Positions 36,665-46,182 of a stretch of DNA of 58,480 nt are shown piece after piece. Numbering within the stretch: the first letter of the stretch is position 1; each line of letters begins with the position of its first letter. Made by a program: the position numbers and the translations under genes. The DNA is from JABDII01 sp041576235 (lineage in GTDB: Bacteria > Gemmatimonadota > Gemmatimonadetes > Gemmatimonadales > GWC2-71-9): positions 1 through 58,480 of the forward strand of contig JBFGLJ010000001.1 in NCBI GenBank assembly GCA_041576235.1. Reading direction: 5' to 3'. Below the pieces are notes generated by a model, which worked only from the letters and a program-made list of their open reading frames with translations, did no database searches and was not told the DNA's origin.

Positions 36665-37516
36665 CTACGCGCGTTGCCGACCGGCGGTTTCACGCTCCCG
36701 CAGGAACTCCTGCAGCAACCGGGTCACTGTTTCAGGTTGCTCCATGGGCGCCAGGTGGCCGGCCTCGGGCACGATGACCAGCCGCGCCTCGGGAATCCGG
36801 CTGGCCATGAGCCGGGCAGCGGATGGGGGGGTAATCGCATCCTCTTCCCCCGCCACCACCAGGGTCGGGACCCCGGCGAGGGAGGACAGGACGGTCGAGT
36901 AATCGGCCCGGTCCCGCATGGCGGCCAGGGCGCCCACTATCCCATTGGGCGAGGTCTGGAGCATCATGCGCCGGACCGCCTCGACCACACCCTGGCGGCG
37001 GGCCGCGGTCGACGGGCCGAGCAGTTTGGGCACCATCTCCTCCACAAACGGCGCCGACCCCTGACGAGTGACCCGCTCGATGGCCCGGTCCCGGGTTTGC
37101 CGACCTTGTTCGGTTTCGGCTTCCGCCCTGGTGTCCATGAGCACCAGCGCTCGGACCCGGTCGCGATACCGATGGAGGAATTCGAATGCGATGTAGCCAC
37201 CCATCGAAAGACCGCACATCGTCACGCGATGCTCGCCCAAGGCGTCGAGGACCTCCACCAGGTCTTGGGCATAGCGGGCCATGCTGTACTCGGATGGAGA
37301 CAGGGGCACCCCCGACGCGCCCATACCGCGGAGGTCCGGGGCGATCGAGCGGAAGCCCGCCAGGTGATCGAGTTGGTGGCGCCACAGCGACCGGTTGAGC
37401 GGGAATCCATGAACAAACAGCACCGCAGGCCCCCGGCCGGCGCATTCTACCGCAAGTTCGCAATCGCCAACCCGAATGCGATGGCACCCCGCAGGCGTAG
37501 TAGAATCGACCTTCAT
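36665..37516 (-). CDS. Alpha/beta hydrolase
   Basis: A 283-residue alpha/beta hydrolase with oxyanion FVHGFPLN, nucleophile elbow CGLSMGG (Ser about 104), acid in VAGEEDAITP and catalytic His in AGHLAPMEQP. The pattern is that of 3-oxoadipate enol-lactonase-like or general esterases, and the substrate cannot be assigned. ATG at 37516 is chosen because GAGG lies 8 bases upstream; GTG at 37525 is less well placed. Confidence 0.88.
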   Translation of the reverse strand: MKVDSTTPAGCHRIRVGDCELAVECAGRGPAVLFVHGFPLNRSLWRHQLDHLAGFRSIAPDLRGMGASGVPLSPSEYSMARYAQDLVEVLDALGEHRVTMCGLSMGGYIAFEFLHRYRDRVRALVLMDTRAEAETEQGRQTRDRAIERVTRQGSAPFVEEMVPKLLGPSTAARRQGVVEAVRRMMLQTSPNGIVGALAAMRDRADYSTVLSSLAGVPTLVVAGEEDAITPPSAARLMASRIPEARLVIVPEAGHLAPMEQPETVTRLLQEFLRERETAGRQRA

Positions 37517-37605
37517 CAACACCACCTCGCTCGCTGACGTACACTACGGCAATCCTACGTCGTCTCGACGGCCCCTCCAAGACCTCGAGCCAGGAGCCCC
37601 CCCGC

Positions 37606-37779
37606 ATGCGACCTCAGACCGACTACATCCGCCATGCCGCCCGCCTTGCCCGCAAGCTGCAGCTGGAGGCGGCCACTGGCGGAACCCCCACACCGGATGC
37701 CGACTTCTACAAGACCCTCCACAAGGCCTTCGAGGAGATCGCCAACGGTCTCGAGATGGTGTCCAAGAGCGAGTCGTAA
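37606..37779 (+). CDS. Small hypothetical protein, 57 residues
   Basis: A complete frame with CAGGAG 9 bases before the ATG and a TAA stop. The product is helical and charged: YIRHAARLARKLQLEAA, a short Gly-Thr-Pro turn, then FYKTLHKAFEEIANGLEMV. No cysteines, signal peptide or membrane helix. It lies between the divergent hydrolase and RNase D. I do not recognise a family; codon use and ribosome-binding site support a real gene. Confidence 0.6.
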   Translation: MRPQTDYIRHAARLARKLQLEAATGGTPTPDADFYKTLHKAFEEIANGLEMVSKSES

Positions 37780-37791
37780 GGCCGGCGACGG

Positions 37792-37825
37792 TAGGTCGTA
37801 TCGTGTAGGCACATAGGTACTTAGG
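37792..37825. repeat. Short TAGG-centred repeats
   Basis: Four TAGG cores begin at 37792, 37806, 37814 and 37822, the last three spaced by exactly 8 bases with similar flanks (TGTAGGC, CATAGGT, CTTAGGC). This low-GC patch sits between the small gene and RNase D and codes for nothing evident. Confidence 0.5.
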
Positions 37826-37832
37826 CGAACCC

Positions 37833-39119
37833 GTGGTAGAGTGCTGTCGCATAACTGTAGCGACGGTGTCGCGAGCCGAGGCCTTGGTTGCGTCTCGGCC
37901 CTCGCCCCAAGCACCTTACGGCGTGCCGAAGCCTCGCCGCCGTCCCCGCTCCCGCGCAGCAACCCATGCGACCCCTAGCCCGGACGGGGTAGCGCTCATC
38001 GATTCGACTGCAGGCTTCCGCCGGCTTCTCAAGGCGCTCCGCGAAGTGCCGCTCGTGGCGGTGGACACCGAGGCGGCCAGTTTTCACCGCTTCCGCGACC
38101 GGGCCTACCTCCTCCAAGTCTCGACCAGGGACCGCACCGCGGTCATCGATCCCCTGGCCGTCACCGACCTGTCCCCGCTCACGGGTGTCTTGGCGGACCC
38201 CGAAGTGGAGGTGGTGTTTCACGACGCCGACTATGACCTCCGACTGCTGGACCGGGACTTTGGCTTTCGGGTGACCCGAGTGTTCGACACCCGAATTGCG
38301 GCTCAGTTCCTCAACGAGCCGGCGGTCGGGCTCGCCGCACTCTTGCTCAAGTATCTCGACGTCACGTTGGACAAGAAGTACCAGCGCGCCGACTGGTCGG
38401 CCCGTCCGCTGTCCGAGGACATGATTGCCTACGCTTCGAAGGACACGCGGTACCTTCCCGAGCTTCGTGATATCCTCCGAGCCAAGCTCGAGGCCATCGA
38501 CCGGCTCTCGTGGGTTGAGGAGGAATTCGCCTTGCTCGAGCGGGTCCGCTGGAAGGCCCCCGCCCGAGAAAAGGATGGATATCTCCGAATGAAAGGGGCA
38601 CGGGCCCTGCGCGGGCGGCCCTTGGCGGTGTTGCGCGAACTATATCAGTGGCGCGAGCGCACGGCCAAGCGGGTGGACAAGGCACCCTTCAGGATCATGA
38701 ACAACGAGCCGCTCTTGGCCTTGGCCCAATCACCGCCCGACGATCTCGAGAGCTTGCGGGCCGTGCGTGGCGTGGGCGGAGAGACGGTTAGCCGGCGTGG
38801 GAAGGACATTCTCAAGGCCATCGGTCGGGGGTTGGCGCTCCCCGACGACCAGATTCCGAGAGTCGAACGCCCCTCGCGCCCCCCGCCGGACCGGGCGCTC
38901 GAGGCTCGGCTCGACCGGCTCAAGTCGGCCCGGAATCGGATCGCCCGTCGGCTCGACCTCGCCCCGGGTGTGCTGTGCCCCAACGGGACCCTCGAGGGCA
39001 TAGCCCGCGCCGAGCCAAAGAGTCTCGCGGGGCTGAAACGGGTGCAGGGCGTCCGGCAGTGGCAGACGGAGGCGTTTGGTGAGGAGTTACTAGCGGCGTT
39101 GGACTCGGGCGGGACCTAG
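37833..39119 (+). CDS. rnd: Ribonuclease D
   Basis: A DEDDy 3'-5' exoribonuclease of up to 428 residues. Exo I is VAVDTEAASFH, Exo II lies in VVFHDADYDL and Exo III is YASKDTRYL. An HRDC domain follows (LRELYQWRERTAKRVDKAPF onward) and a second HRDC-like segment closes the protein. It trims tRNA and other small RNA 3' ends. The GTG at 37833 lacks a good ribosome-binding site and the first 50 residues are low complexity, so the true start may be further in. Confidence 0.88.
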   Translation: MVECCRITVATVSRAEALVASRPSPQAPYGVPKPRRRPRSRAATHATPSPDGVALIDSTAGFRRLLKALREVPLVAVDTEAASFHRFRDRAYLLQVSTRDRTAVIDPLAVTDLSPLTGVLADPEVEVVFHDADYDLRLLDRDFGFRVTRVFDTRIAAQFLNEPAVGLAALLLKYLDVTLDKKYQRADWSARPLSEDMIAYASKDTRYLPELRDILRAKLEAIDRLSWVEEEFALLERVRWKAPAREKDGYLRMKGARALRGRPLAVLRELYQWRERTAKRVDKAPFRIMNNEPLLALAQSPPDDLESLRAVRGVGGETVSRRGKDILKAIGRGLALPDDQIPRVERPSRPPPDRALEARLDRLKSARNRIARRLDLAPGVLCPNGTLEGIARAEPKSLAGLKRVQGVRQWQTEAFGEELLAALDSGGT

Positions 39120-39132
39120 CGAGACCCTGCGG

Positions 39133-39432
39133 TCACATGCCCAGGAAGGCCCTGACCCGGGGGTCGATTCGCTCAGGCGTCCAATACGGCTCCCAGACCA
39201 CCTCCACCTCCACCGCGTCGACCCCATCGAGGTTCTCCACCGTCTGCTTCACGTCACCGGTGATCTCCGGACCCGCCGGACACCCTGGCGAGGTCAAGGT
39301 CATGGTGACCCGGACGTTGGCATCCTGGTCGACGGCGATTTCGTAGATCAAGCCAAGATCGACCACATTGAGGTTGAGCTCCGGGTCCTTCACGGTACGG
39401 AGGGCCTTACGGATCGTCTCTTCTGCTACCAT
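39133..39432 (-). CDS. MIP18/DUF59 family Fe-S assembly factor (SufT-like)
   Basis: A 99-residue protein of the MIP18 family: EETIRKALRTVKDPELNLNVVDLGLIY (split 4-30), then MTLTSPGCPAGPEI with the conserved Cys, and VEVVWEPYWTPERI near the end. Family members assist Fe-S cluster transfer. Here the gene is separate from the suf operon, overlapping the 3' end of the DCC-family gene by 26 bases. Confidence 0.92.
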   Translation of the reverse strand: MVAEETIRKALRTVKDPELNLNVVDLGLIYEIAVDQDANVRVTMTLTSPGCPAGPEITGDVKQTVENLDGVDAVEVEVVWEPYWTPERIDPRVRAFLGM

Positions 39433-39853
39433 CTGATGGCTCCCTTCGAGTCGAAGCTATCGCGCCCGGCGGGCGGGCGTCAACGGGATCGCACTGAGGG
39501 CTGGCCGGTCCGAGCCCGTGCCGGCGCGCTGCGATCCACCCGTACATGCGATTCGTGAGCGGCTGGACGCCGGGGATAACGAACAGGGGCCGGAGCCAGC
39601 GGCCGCCTGGAAGATAGGGGAGCATGGCCGGCAGGGCCTGGCCGCCGGGGTGAAGGCGTCCGTCCGGGGAGACGAAGTGCATGGCCCGCTCCAGGGCATC
39701 GTTCGAGATCGGGGGCAGCCCCGACACCTGGTCTCGCTCTCCGGCGGGGAGACACATGATCCGGTCGTGCCGGTCCCAGCGTTCGAGCCGGCGAACCCAC
39801 CGCCGACAGAATCCGCAACCGGCATCGTACAAGAGCACGGGCTTGGCTAACAC
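39407..39853 (-). CDS. DCC-family (DUF393) thiol-disulfide oxidoreductase
   Basis: A 148-residue protein with the DCC motif variant LLYDAGCGFCRRWVRRLERWD at the N-terminus (CxxC at about 13-16) and the family's later segment RWLRPLFVIPGVQPLTNRMY. The GTG start overlaps the serine hydrolase stop by a few bases. Function of the family is poorly defined; a redox role is inferred from the CxxC. Confidence 0.82.
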   Translation of the reverse strand: MLAKPVLLYDAGCGFCRRWVRRLERWDRHDRIMCLPAGERDQVSGLPPISNDALERAMHFVSPDGRLHPGGQALPAMLPYLPGGRWLRPLFVIPGVQPLTNRMYGWIAARRHGLGPASPQCDPVDARPPGAIASTRREPSDGSRRDDP

Positions 39854-41010
39854 ACCGGCTCCACTTGGCAGGCGCCCGGCACCGCCTGAACCACCGCGTC
39901 GGACAGCACAGCGCGGACCTGTCTCAGCTCACCGATGGACCGGCGCACCTTGGGATCGAAGCTCCGATTGGTGAGAAACACCAGGAACAGGTCGCGGGCG
40001 GGATCGACCCACACCTTGGTCCCGGTCCAACCCGTGTGGCCGTACGCCGCCGGGCTCAACAATGACCCGAAGACCGATGGGCGTCCGGGTCGGGGTTCCG
40101 GGGTGTCCCAGCCAAGCAGGCGGCTGCCCGCCGCGGCCCGGCGTTCGAGGAATCGCGCCACGGTGGCGGGCTCCACGAATCGTCCCCGGGGGATGCGCCC
40201 TCGGTTGAGCCACATTTGGGCGTAGCGCGCCAAGTCCATCCCGGTGGAGAAGACCCCCGCGTGCCCCGCCGCGCCACCGAACACCACCGCGTTCTGATCG
40301 TTGACTTCGCCGCCAATCGGATGCCCCCGCCACACCCCGGTCGGAACGGTGAGCGGCTCAAGCGCCCGAGACGGGCGATAGGTCGTTCGGGTCATCTCGA
40401 GCGGTGTGAAGACTTCTCGTCGCACGAAGGCGTCAAGCGGCTCGCCCGTCACCTCCTCGATGAGGAGACCCAAGAGCAGGGCGTTGAGGTCGCTGTAGAC
40501 GGGGCGATCCCCCGGCGCCCGTTCCAGGGGCACTTGGTACAGGAGCGTGATGGCTTCTGCTCGGTCTTCGGCCTGCTTGAAAAACTCAACGTAGCTCCGG
40601 AGGCCGCTGGTATGGTTCAACAGCATCCGCACGGTCACCTGGGCCTTCCGTGGTCCGACAAACAAGGGCAAGTAGGCCGAGACAGGGGCGTCCAGGTCCA
40701 CCAGGCCCCGTTCGACGAGAATCATCATAGCGCTCGTCGTTCCGACGACCTTGCTGATTGACGCGATGTCCCAGAGTGTGGTGTCGGGGCTCGGGGTGGG
40801 GTCGTTGGGGTCCCACGTGAAGTGGCCGAACCCACGAGCATAGAGCACGCGATCCGAGCGGCCGATCACCACGACCGCCCCAGGGTAGATGCCACGGGCG
40901 CGGCCACGTTCAACCGCGGCCTCGACGTCGGCAAAGGTCTGGGCGTGCCCGCTTGCTGCGGCGAGCCAGCACACGAGCACGAGTCCCAGGATCCGGTGGG
41001 GGATGAGCAT
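39847..41010 (-). CDS. Beta-lactamase-family serine hydrolase
   Basis: A 387-residue exported hydrolase of the class C beta-lactamase/esterase family. A signal peptide (about 1-24, ending GHAQ) precedes the SxxK motif SISK with Ser84 and Lys87, a YSDLN tyrosine motif and the HTGWTG equivalent of KTG. YSD in place of YxN and the HTG box suggest an esterase or peptidase, not an antibiotic-hydrolysing enzyme. Upstream of and overlapping the DCC gene. Confidence 0.88.
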   Translation of the reverse strand: MLIPHRILGLVLVCWLAAASGHAQTFADVEAAVERGRARGIYPGAVVVIGRSDRVLYARGFGHFTWDPNDPTPSPDTTLWDIASISKVVGTTSAMMILVERGLVDLDAPVSAYLPLFVGPRKAQVTVRMLLNHTSGLRSYVEFFKQAEDRAEAITLLYQVPLERAPGDRPVYSDLNALLLGLLIEEVTGEPLDAFVRREVFTPLEMTRTTYRPSRALEPLTVPTGVWRGHPIGGEVNDQNAVVFGGAAGHAGVFSTGMDLARYAQMWLNRGRIPRGRFVEPATVARFLERRAAAGSRLLGWDTPEPRPGRPSVFGSLLSPAAYGHTGWTGTKVWVDPARDLFLVFLTNRSFDPKVRRSIGELRQVRAVLSDAVVQAVPGACQVEPVC

Positions 41011-41064
41011 GCCTAAAACTGGTCCGGGCGCCGCGGAGAGTACATGGCCGCCGCCACCGGGAGC

Positions 41065-41805
41065 TCAGTCTACCTTGACGGACCCGGGCGGCAGTTGGTA
41101 CAGCAGGTAGGCGGTGTGGCGGTCCCGTGGAGAGATCACACTTTTTCGGGCGCGTGGAAACATGACGTCCGCGGGATCATCGGAATGAGGCATGCCTATC
41201 GCGTGTCCGAATTCGTGGACGGCAACGGCCAAGAGGGCCTCATCGGGAAGGCGTTCGCCGGCGGCGGTTCGAAGGGCGAGGGTGATCGTCGCCCGGCGAA
41301 TGCGACCCAGGCGATCCCACACGAGGTCGGCCTGACCAGCCCGATCGTCCGACTCGAGCCGAGATTGCCAGCGGAGGATGATGTCGGCCTTGCTGGTATC
41401 GGACCCAAAACGGAAATGGAGCCCTAACCCTTCCCGCTCCCAGCGGGCCGCCGCCTCGCGCACCATGAGCGCCAGCCGCGGCGAATACTCTGGGGCTCCA
41501 CCTTCTTCGATCGCCACGTGAATCGAGCGCTGGGTTGCCAGGTTCCAGCGCCGGATCACGGAATCGGTCCCAAGCAGCAACGAATCCAAGTAGGTGCGCG
41601 AGCCGGACTCACGCAGGCGCTTCAGGGTGGCGGCCCGAGCCGGGTCCGCCTCGGGGCTGTGCACCGCCGCCGCCCCCTGGGACGCGGCCCGGTCGTCCGG
41701 CAATTCGCCAGACGCCGCCAGCCCGGGGGTCCGGGACGACCTGAGGGCGTCGGCCGCCAGCAGCAGGGCCAGTGCCACAAAAACCGCGAGATAGACGCGC
41801 TGCAT
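41065..41805 (-). CDS. Matrixin-type zinc metalloprotease
   Basis: A 246-residue protein with an N-terminal membrane or signal segment (2-18) and a C-terminal catalytic domain carrying VAVHEFGHAIGMPHSDDPADVM, i.e. the HExGHxxGxxH zinc motif and a downstream Met-turn candidate. The middle (about 75-140) has the matrixin pattern IHVAIEEG and AAARWEREG. Substrate unknown; probably periplasmic or surface exposed. The ATG at 41805 is chosen because it precedes the signal segment directly. Confidence 0.85.
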   Translation of the reverse strand: MQRVYLAVFVALALLLAADALRSSRTPGLAASGELPDDRAASQGAAAVHSPEADPARAATLKRLRESGSRTYLDSLLLGTDSVIRRWNLATQRSIHVAIEEGGAPEYSPRLALMVREAAARWEREGLGLHFRFGSDTSKADIILRWQSRLESDDRAGQADLVWDRLGRIRRATITLALRTAAGERLPDEALLAVAVHEFGHAIGMPHSDDPADVMFPRARKSVISPRDRHTAYLLYQLPPGSVKVD

Positions 41806-41902
41806 GCTCTCCACCAAGGGGAAGGGAACCCGGCGTCGGCCGGAGTCGAGTCCACCCGGGGAGTCCCTGCAAGGATTTGGCCAGGGAGGTCGGAGTCCTG
41901 GG

Positions 41903-44674
41903 TTACGCCTTGGCGTCGAGCCAGTTGGGCCCGATCCCCACCTCGACCACCAGCGGCACGGAGAGCGACGCGGCCGATTCCATCTCACCCTTGACGAGCG
42001 CGCTGACCCGCTCACCCGCCGCGGCGGGAGCTTCCAGCAGGAGCTCGTCGTGCACTTGCAGCAACAGGTGCGCCCCGAAGTCCTCACGCTCGAGCGCGTG
42101 ATGGATCCGAATCATGGCACCCTTGATGAGGTCCGCTGCCGACCCTTGCAGTGGTGAGTTTTGGGCCGTGCGTTCACCGAATGCCCGGACGTTGTAGTTC
42201 TTGTCTTTGACCTCGGGGATGTACCGCCGGCGGCCGAAGAGGGTTTCTACGTATCCCTGCTCGCGCGCCAGTGCGATTTGGCGATCGAGGTAGGCACGCA
42301 CCCCCGCGAATCGTTCGAAGTACTCGGCGATGAAGGTCTTGGCTTCTTGCTGGGTGATGTCGAGCTGCTTGCTGAGCGCGAAGGGGCCTTGTCCATAGAT
42401 GGTGGCAAAGTTGATGGTCTTGGCTCGGGCCCGCATCTCGCCCGTGACGTCGGCGGGCGTGACATCGAAAATGATCGCCGCCGTTTCGCGATGGATGTCG
42501 CCGCCGCGCTGGAACGCCTCGATGAACGCCGGATCTTCGGAGAGGTGGGCCATCAGCCGCAGTTCGATTTGTGAATAGTCTGCCACGACGAACACCGACC
42601 CTTCCTCGGGGACGAACGCGCGTCGCAGCGCCTCGCCCCGTGAGCGGCGGACCGGGACGTTCTGCAGATTCGGATCGGACGACGAGAGCCGCCCGGTCGC
42701 CGCGCCGGTTTGATTGAACGTCGTATGAATCCTGCCCGTGTTCGGGTTCACCGCGCTGGGGAGCACGTCCACATAGGTCGAAAGCAGTTTTTGGAGTTCG
42801 CGGTGGGCGAGGATGAGCTGCGGAATCTCGTGACCCATCGCCGCGAGTTGCTCCAAGACGTCCGCATCGGTCGAGGCGCCGGTCTTGGTCTTCTTGAGCA
42901 CAGGAAGTTGGTGCTGCTCGAACAAGATGGTGGCCAACTGCTTTGGCGAGTTGAGATTGAACTCCTGGCCCGCGGCTTCGTAGATCTCGCCCGTGAGGGC
43001 GTTGAGTTCGTCGTGGTATTGCCGGCCGAGTTGCGCGAACAAGTCTTGGTCGATGGCGATCCCCGTCCACTCCATGTCGACCAGGACTTCCACGAGCGGC
43101 ATCTCGATGTCCTGAAAGAGCGGCTCGAGGGCCATGCGCTCGAGAAACGGCGCAAACACCTCGCGCAGCGCCAGCGCCGCCGTGGCCTGGCGCGCGCAGT
43201 AGTCCCCGGCGGCCGGGACGGCAACCTCCGCAACCGGGATCGCGCTCTTCCCCCTCCCAACGAGGTCTTCACGGGGACGCAACGGCTCGGCGAGATGTTC
43301 CAGGCTCAGGTTGTCGATCGCGTGCGAGCGGCGTCCCGGGTCCAGGACGAAACTCGCCACCATGACGTCGTAGTCGACCCCGGCGAGTTCCACCCCGGAG
43401 TGCCGCAGGACCTGCCAATCGCGCTTGAGATCGTGGCCGACCTTGGGGACCGCCCGATCCTGGAGCAGATCGGCGACGGCCCGACAGGCCGGGTCCGTGA
43501 GCGGCGGCAGGGCGGGAACCTGGGACGGCCCGGCCAGCTCGCCGCTCGGAGCGCGGTGGCCGAACGGGAGGTACCAGCACTCCTCTCGGCTCGCTGCAAG
43601 CGCAAGACCAACCAACTCACTGTCTCGCGGGGTTGGGGCGCTCGCCAGCGAGACCAGCGCGACCGCCGGTGCCGCGCGAAGGCGCGTGCAGACGTCCGTC
43701 AGGTCGGCGGTCGCAGAAACGACGACCGGCGGACGCGCGGGGGCCGCACCTGCCGCCGCGCTCTCGCTCTCCGAGTCGAGCCCCAGTTTGCGCGCCAGCG
43801 CGAAGAATTCGAGGTCGGCAAGCAACGAGGTGAGCGTGTGGTAGTCCGGCTTCTGGGCCCGGAAGGCGTCCATCTCGAGGGCAATCGGGACATCGCGCTG
43901 AATGGTGACGAGTTCACGGGAGAGCCGCGCATTGGCGGCTTGGCTGAGGAGCGCCTCCCGGGGGCGCTTCTTCTTGACCTCGCCGGCGTGGGCCAGGAGG
44001 TCTTCGATGTTTGAGTATTGGCTGAGCAGCTCGCGCGCGCCCTTGTCGCCTATGCCGCGCACGCCTGGCACGTTGTCCGAGCTGTCTCCCACCAGGGCCA
44101 AGTAGTCTACCACCTGCCCTGGGGGCACCCCCAACCGGTCCGCAGCGTTGGCCTCGTCGACCCATTGCTCGTCCACGGCGGCCGGGCCACGGCGGCCGGG
44201 ATTGAGCAAGGCAATGCGAGGGCCGATCAGTTGGTAGAAGTCCTTGTCCCCGGAGACAATGACGCACTGGATACCGCGGGCCGCCGCCTGGGTCGCCAGG
44301 GTCCCGATGACATCGTCGGCCTCGTAGCCGTCGACTTCAACGAGCGGCACGCCAAAGGCCTCGAGCAGATGGGCGACCCGCTCGACGGACTGATCGAAGT
44401 CAGCCTGCAACTCGGCATCGAGCTTCTCGCGCGTGGACTTGTAGTCCGGAAACTGTTCTGTTCGAAATGAATCCCCCGCATCATGCACCCAGGCGACGTA
44501 GTCCGGTTCATACTTTTCCTGTAAACGCAGCAGGAAGTTGACCACGCCCCAGGCAACGGAGGTGTTCTCGCCCTTGGGGGTGCGGAGAGGGCGTGCAATC
44601 ATGGCGAAGAACGCGCGATACACAAGCGCGTAGCCATCGACCAGGAAGAAGCGCGGCGGATCGTGTCGCGTCAT
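41903..44674 (-). CDS. polA: DNA polymerase I
   Basis: A 923-residue PolA: 5' nuclease domain (1 to about 295; FFLVDGYALVYRAFFA, DYLALVGDSSDNVPGV), a 3'-5' exonuclease-fold domain (about 315-500) and the polymerase domain with ADYSQIELRLMAHLS, AKTINFATIYGQG and LLLQVHDELLLEAP. The exonuclease fold lacks the Asp-x-Glu of Exo I (SLAS in its place) and has Gln where the Exo III Asp is expected (YCARQATAAL), so proofreading is probably lost. Repair and Okazaki fragment processing should be intact. Confidence 0.97.
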   Translation of the reverse strand: MTRHDPPRFFLVDGYALVYRAFFAMIARPLRTPKGENTSVAWGVVNFLLRLQEKYEPDYVAWVHDAGDSFRTEQFPDYKSTREKLDAELQADFDQSVERVAHLLEAFGVPLVEVDGYEADDVIGTLATQAAARGIQCVIVSGDKDFYQLIGPRIALLNPGRRGPAAVDEQWVDEANAADRLGVPPGQVVDYLALVGDSSDNVPGVRGIGDKGARELLSQYSNIEDLLAHAGEVKKKRPREALLSQAANARLSRELVTIQRDVPIALEMDAFRAQKPDYHTLTSLLADLEFFALARKLGLDSESESAAAGAAPARPPVVVSATADLTDVCTRLRAAPAVALVSLASAPTPRDSELVGLALAASREECWYLPFGHRAPSGELAGPSQVPALPPLTDPACRAVADLLQDRAVPKVGHDLKRDWQVLRHSGVELAGVDYDVMVASFVLDPGRRSHAIDNLSLEHLAEPLRPREDLVGRGKSAIPVAEVAVPAAGDYCARQATAALALREVFAPFLERMALEPLFQDIEMPLVEVLVDMEWTGIAIDQDLFAQLGRQYHDELNALTGEIYEAAGQEFNLNSPKQLATILFEQHQLPVLKKTKTGASTDADVLEQLAAMGHEIPQLILAHRELQKLLSTYVDVLPSAVNPNTGRIHTTFNQTGAATGRLSSSDPNLQNVPVRRSRGEALRRAFVPEEGSVFVVADYSQIELRLMAHLSEDPAFIEAFQRGGDIHRETAAIIFDVTPADVTGEMRARAKTINFATIYGQGPFALSKQLDITQQEAKTFIAEYFERFAGVRAYLDRQIALAREQGYVETLFGRRRYIPEVKDKNYNVRAFGERTAQNSPLQGSAADLIKGAMIRIHHALEREDFGAHLLLQVHDELLLEAPAAAGERVSALVKGEMESAASLSVPLVVEVGIGPNWLDAKA

Positions 44675-44750
44675 GAGGCGCGACAGGCCGACGGGCGGGG
44701 AGCGCGCTCCGCATTCGACGACCGACCCCGGTCCACAGGCTGAGGGGAGA

Positions 44751-46094
44751 TTATCGAGACCGCCGCACCCGATTCAACACCCGCTCGTATTCGGCGCGCG
44801 ACGCAGGTGTCAGCCGGAAGCGGCCGAACCCCGACTGATCCTCGAAGAGAATCGCGAGGCGGAGCTGCGTGTAGCTCCACCGAATGAGGCGCCCCTGACT
44901 CGTCGGACTCGCATCGAAGACTTCGTCCGGATCGCCGAGGGTGATAAACACCTCCCCCCGCTCGGTGCGCCACCCCGGGATTCCCTCGCCTCGATACCGG
45001 GAATTGGCGATAGCGACGCGTTGAAAGTAGGCGTCCAACGCTTCGTTTTCCGGGGTGACGGGGTTGGGGTCGGTCTCACGCCAGAATTCCTGCCAGAGGC
45101 GGGGGCGATCCAGTTCATCGGCGTCCTTGAGCCGCCCAAGGGCGGCGTCTTCGCCGAAGAACCGGAGCAGATTGATCATCTCCTCATAGTTCGTGACCAC
45201 CCAGGCTTCGGAAAACGAGACCAGCGCCTTGGCCGTGCGTTCCTCGGGAGGAGTGCCGACGCTCAGGGTCAGCTCGCCGAGCGGCTGGCTGTCGGGCGCG
45301 AGGCGGATGATCTGGCTTTCGACGGCCTGGTTGCCAGCAAATCGCAGCGCGTCGGCAAACACCACGCTGTCGCGCTGGTCTCGCACCGTGAAGGGGATGT
45401 TGGTCGGCTCGGTGAAGCCATATCCCTCGACATACGCCAGCAGGGTGTCCCCGCCGTATGACACGGCACCGCGTGGGTTGAGGAGAATAGAGAGCGGCGC
45501 CGACTCGCTGTCTCGCCCCGTGACCTGGTAGACGATGATCGGCTCCGAGGTGCTGCCCACATCGTAGGACGGCAAGGTGATATCGCCTTCGGCCGCACTC
45601 TGCGCGGGCGACGCGCGATCACGCACCGACACCGCGACGTGATAGTCGCCGGGGAGCAGATGGAAGCTCTGTTGAAAAATGATGCTCTCGTCGGCCCGCA
45701 GGGTCTCCTTGAACGTGCCGACGCGAACCGTCTCCTCCCGCCGGACCTCGATCGGTGATCCGCCGTCTTGTTGGAGGCTGATCTCGACGAAATACCGAGC
45801 GACGAACCCCTGCCCTTCGCGCTGGAAGATCAGGGCCCGGTTCTCGAGCGAGAGCCCCAGAATGGCGACGACCGAATCGCCCGGCCCCGCTGCCGATGCC
45901 ACCGAGCCAATGAATCGGATGGGTGGACCCGCCGCCAAGCGGCCCATCCGCCGATAGGCGCGCTGGGTGTCGAAGAGACTGGTCAACTGCTCCTGGGGGC
46001 TGACGTCGGGTTCATCAGAACCGGCTCGCCGCCACGATCCACATCCAAGCGGAACCATCACCACCAGGAGCACAGCCACGAGGCGCCGAATCAC
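44751..46094 (-). CDS. GWxTD domain lipoprotein
   Basis: A 447-residue protein with a lipoprotein signal (lipobox VPLGC, Cys18), a beta-rich middle, and a C-terminal GWxTD domain: FWRETDPNPVTPENEALDAYFQRV followed by GWRTERGEVFITLGDPDEV and a WSYTQLRLAILFED strand (each broken by a few residues). GWxTD proteins are common in Gemmatimonadota, Bacteroidota and Acidobacteria; function unknown. Divergent from the kinase gene at 46224. Confidence 0.85.
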   Translation of the reverse strand: MIRRLVAVLLVVMVPLGCGSWRRAGSDEPDVSPQEQLTSLFDTQRAYRRMGRLAAGPPIRFIGSVASAAGPGDSVVAILGLSLENRALIFQREGQGFVARYFVEISLQQDGGSPIEVRREETVRVGTFKETLRADESIIFQQSFHLLPGDYHVAVSVRDRASPAQSAAEGDITLPSYDVGSTSEPIIVYQVTGRDSESAPLSILLNPRGAVSYGGDTLLAYVEGYGFTEPTNIPFTVRDQRDSVVFADALRFAGNQAVESQIIRLAPDSQPLGELTLSVGTPPEERTAKALVSFSEAWVVTNYEEMINLLRFFGEDAALGRLKDADELDRPRLWQEFWRETDPNPVTPENEALDAYFQRVAIANSRYRGEGIPGWRTERGEVFITLGDPDEVFDASPTSQGRLIRWSYTQLRLAILFEDQSGFGRFRLTPASRAEYERVLNRVRRSR

Positions 46095-46182
46095 GATACC
46101 CTCACGAAGCGAAGACCAAAGCCGGGAAGCACCTTGCCAAGCTTAGTGGTCCGGCCGGAGAGGCGTCAAGCATGCCTCCGGG

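Noticed and set aside
39847..41010. Antibiotic-resistance beta-lactamase
   Set aside because: The motifs (SISK, YSD, HTG) fit serine esterases and peptidases of the same fold better than class C lactamases.
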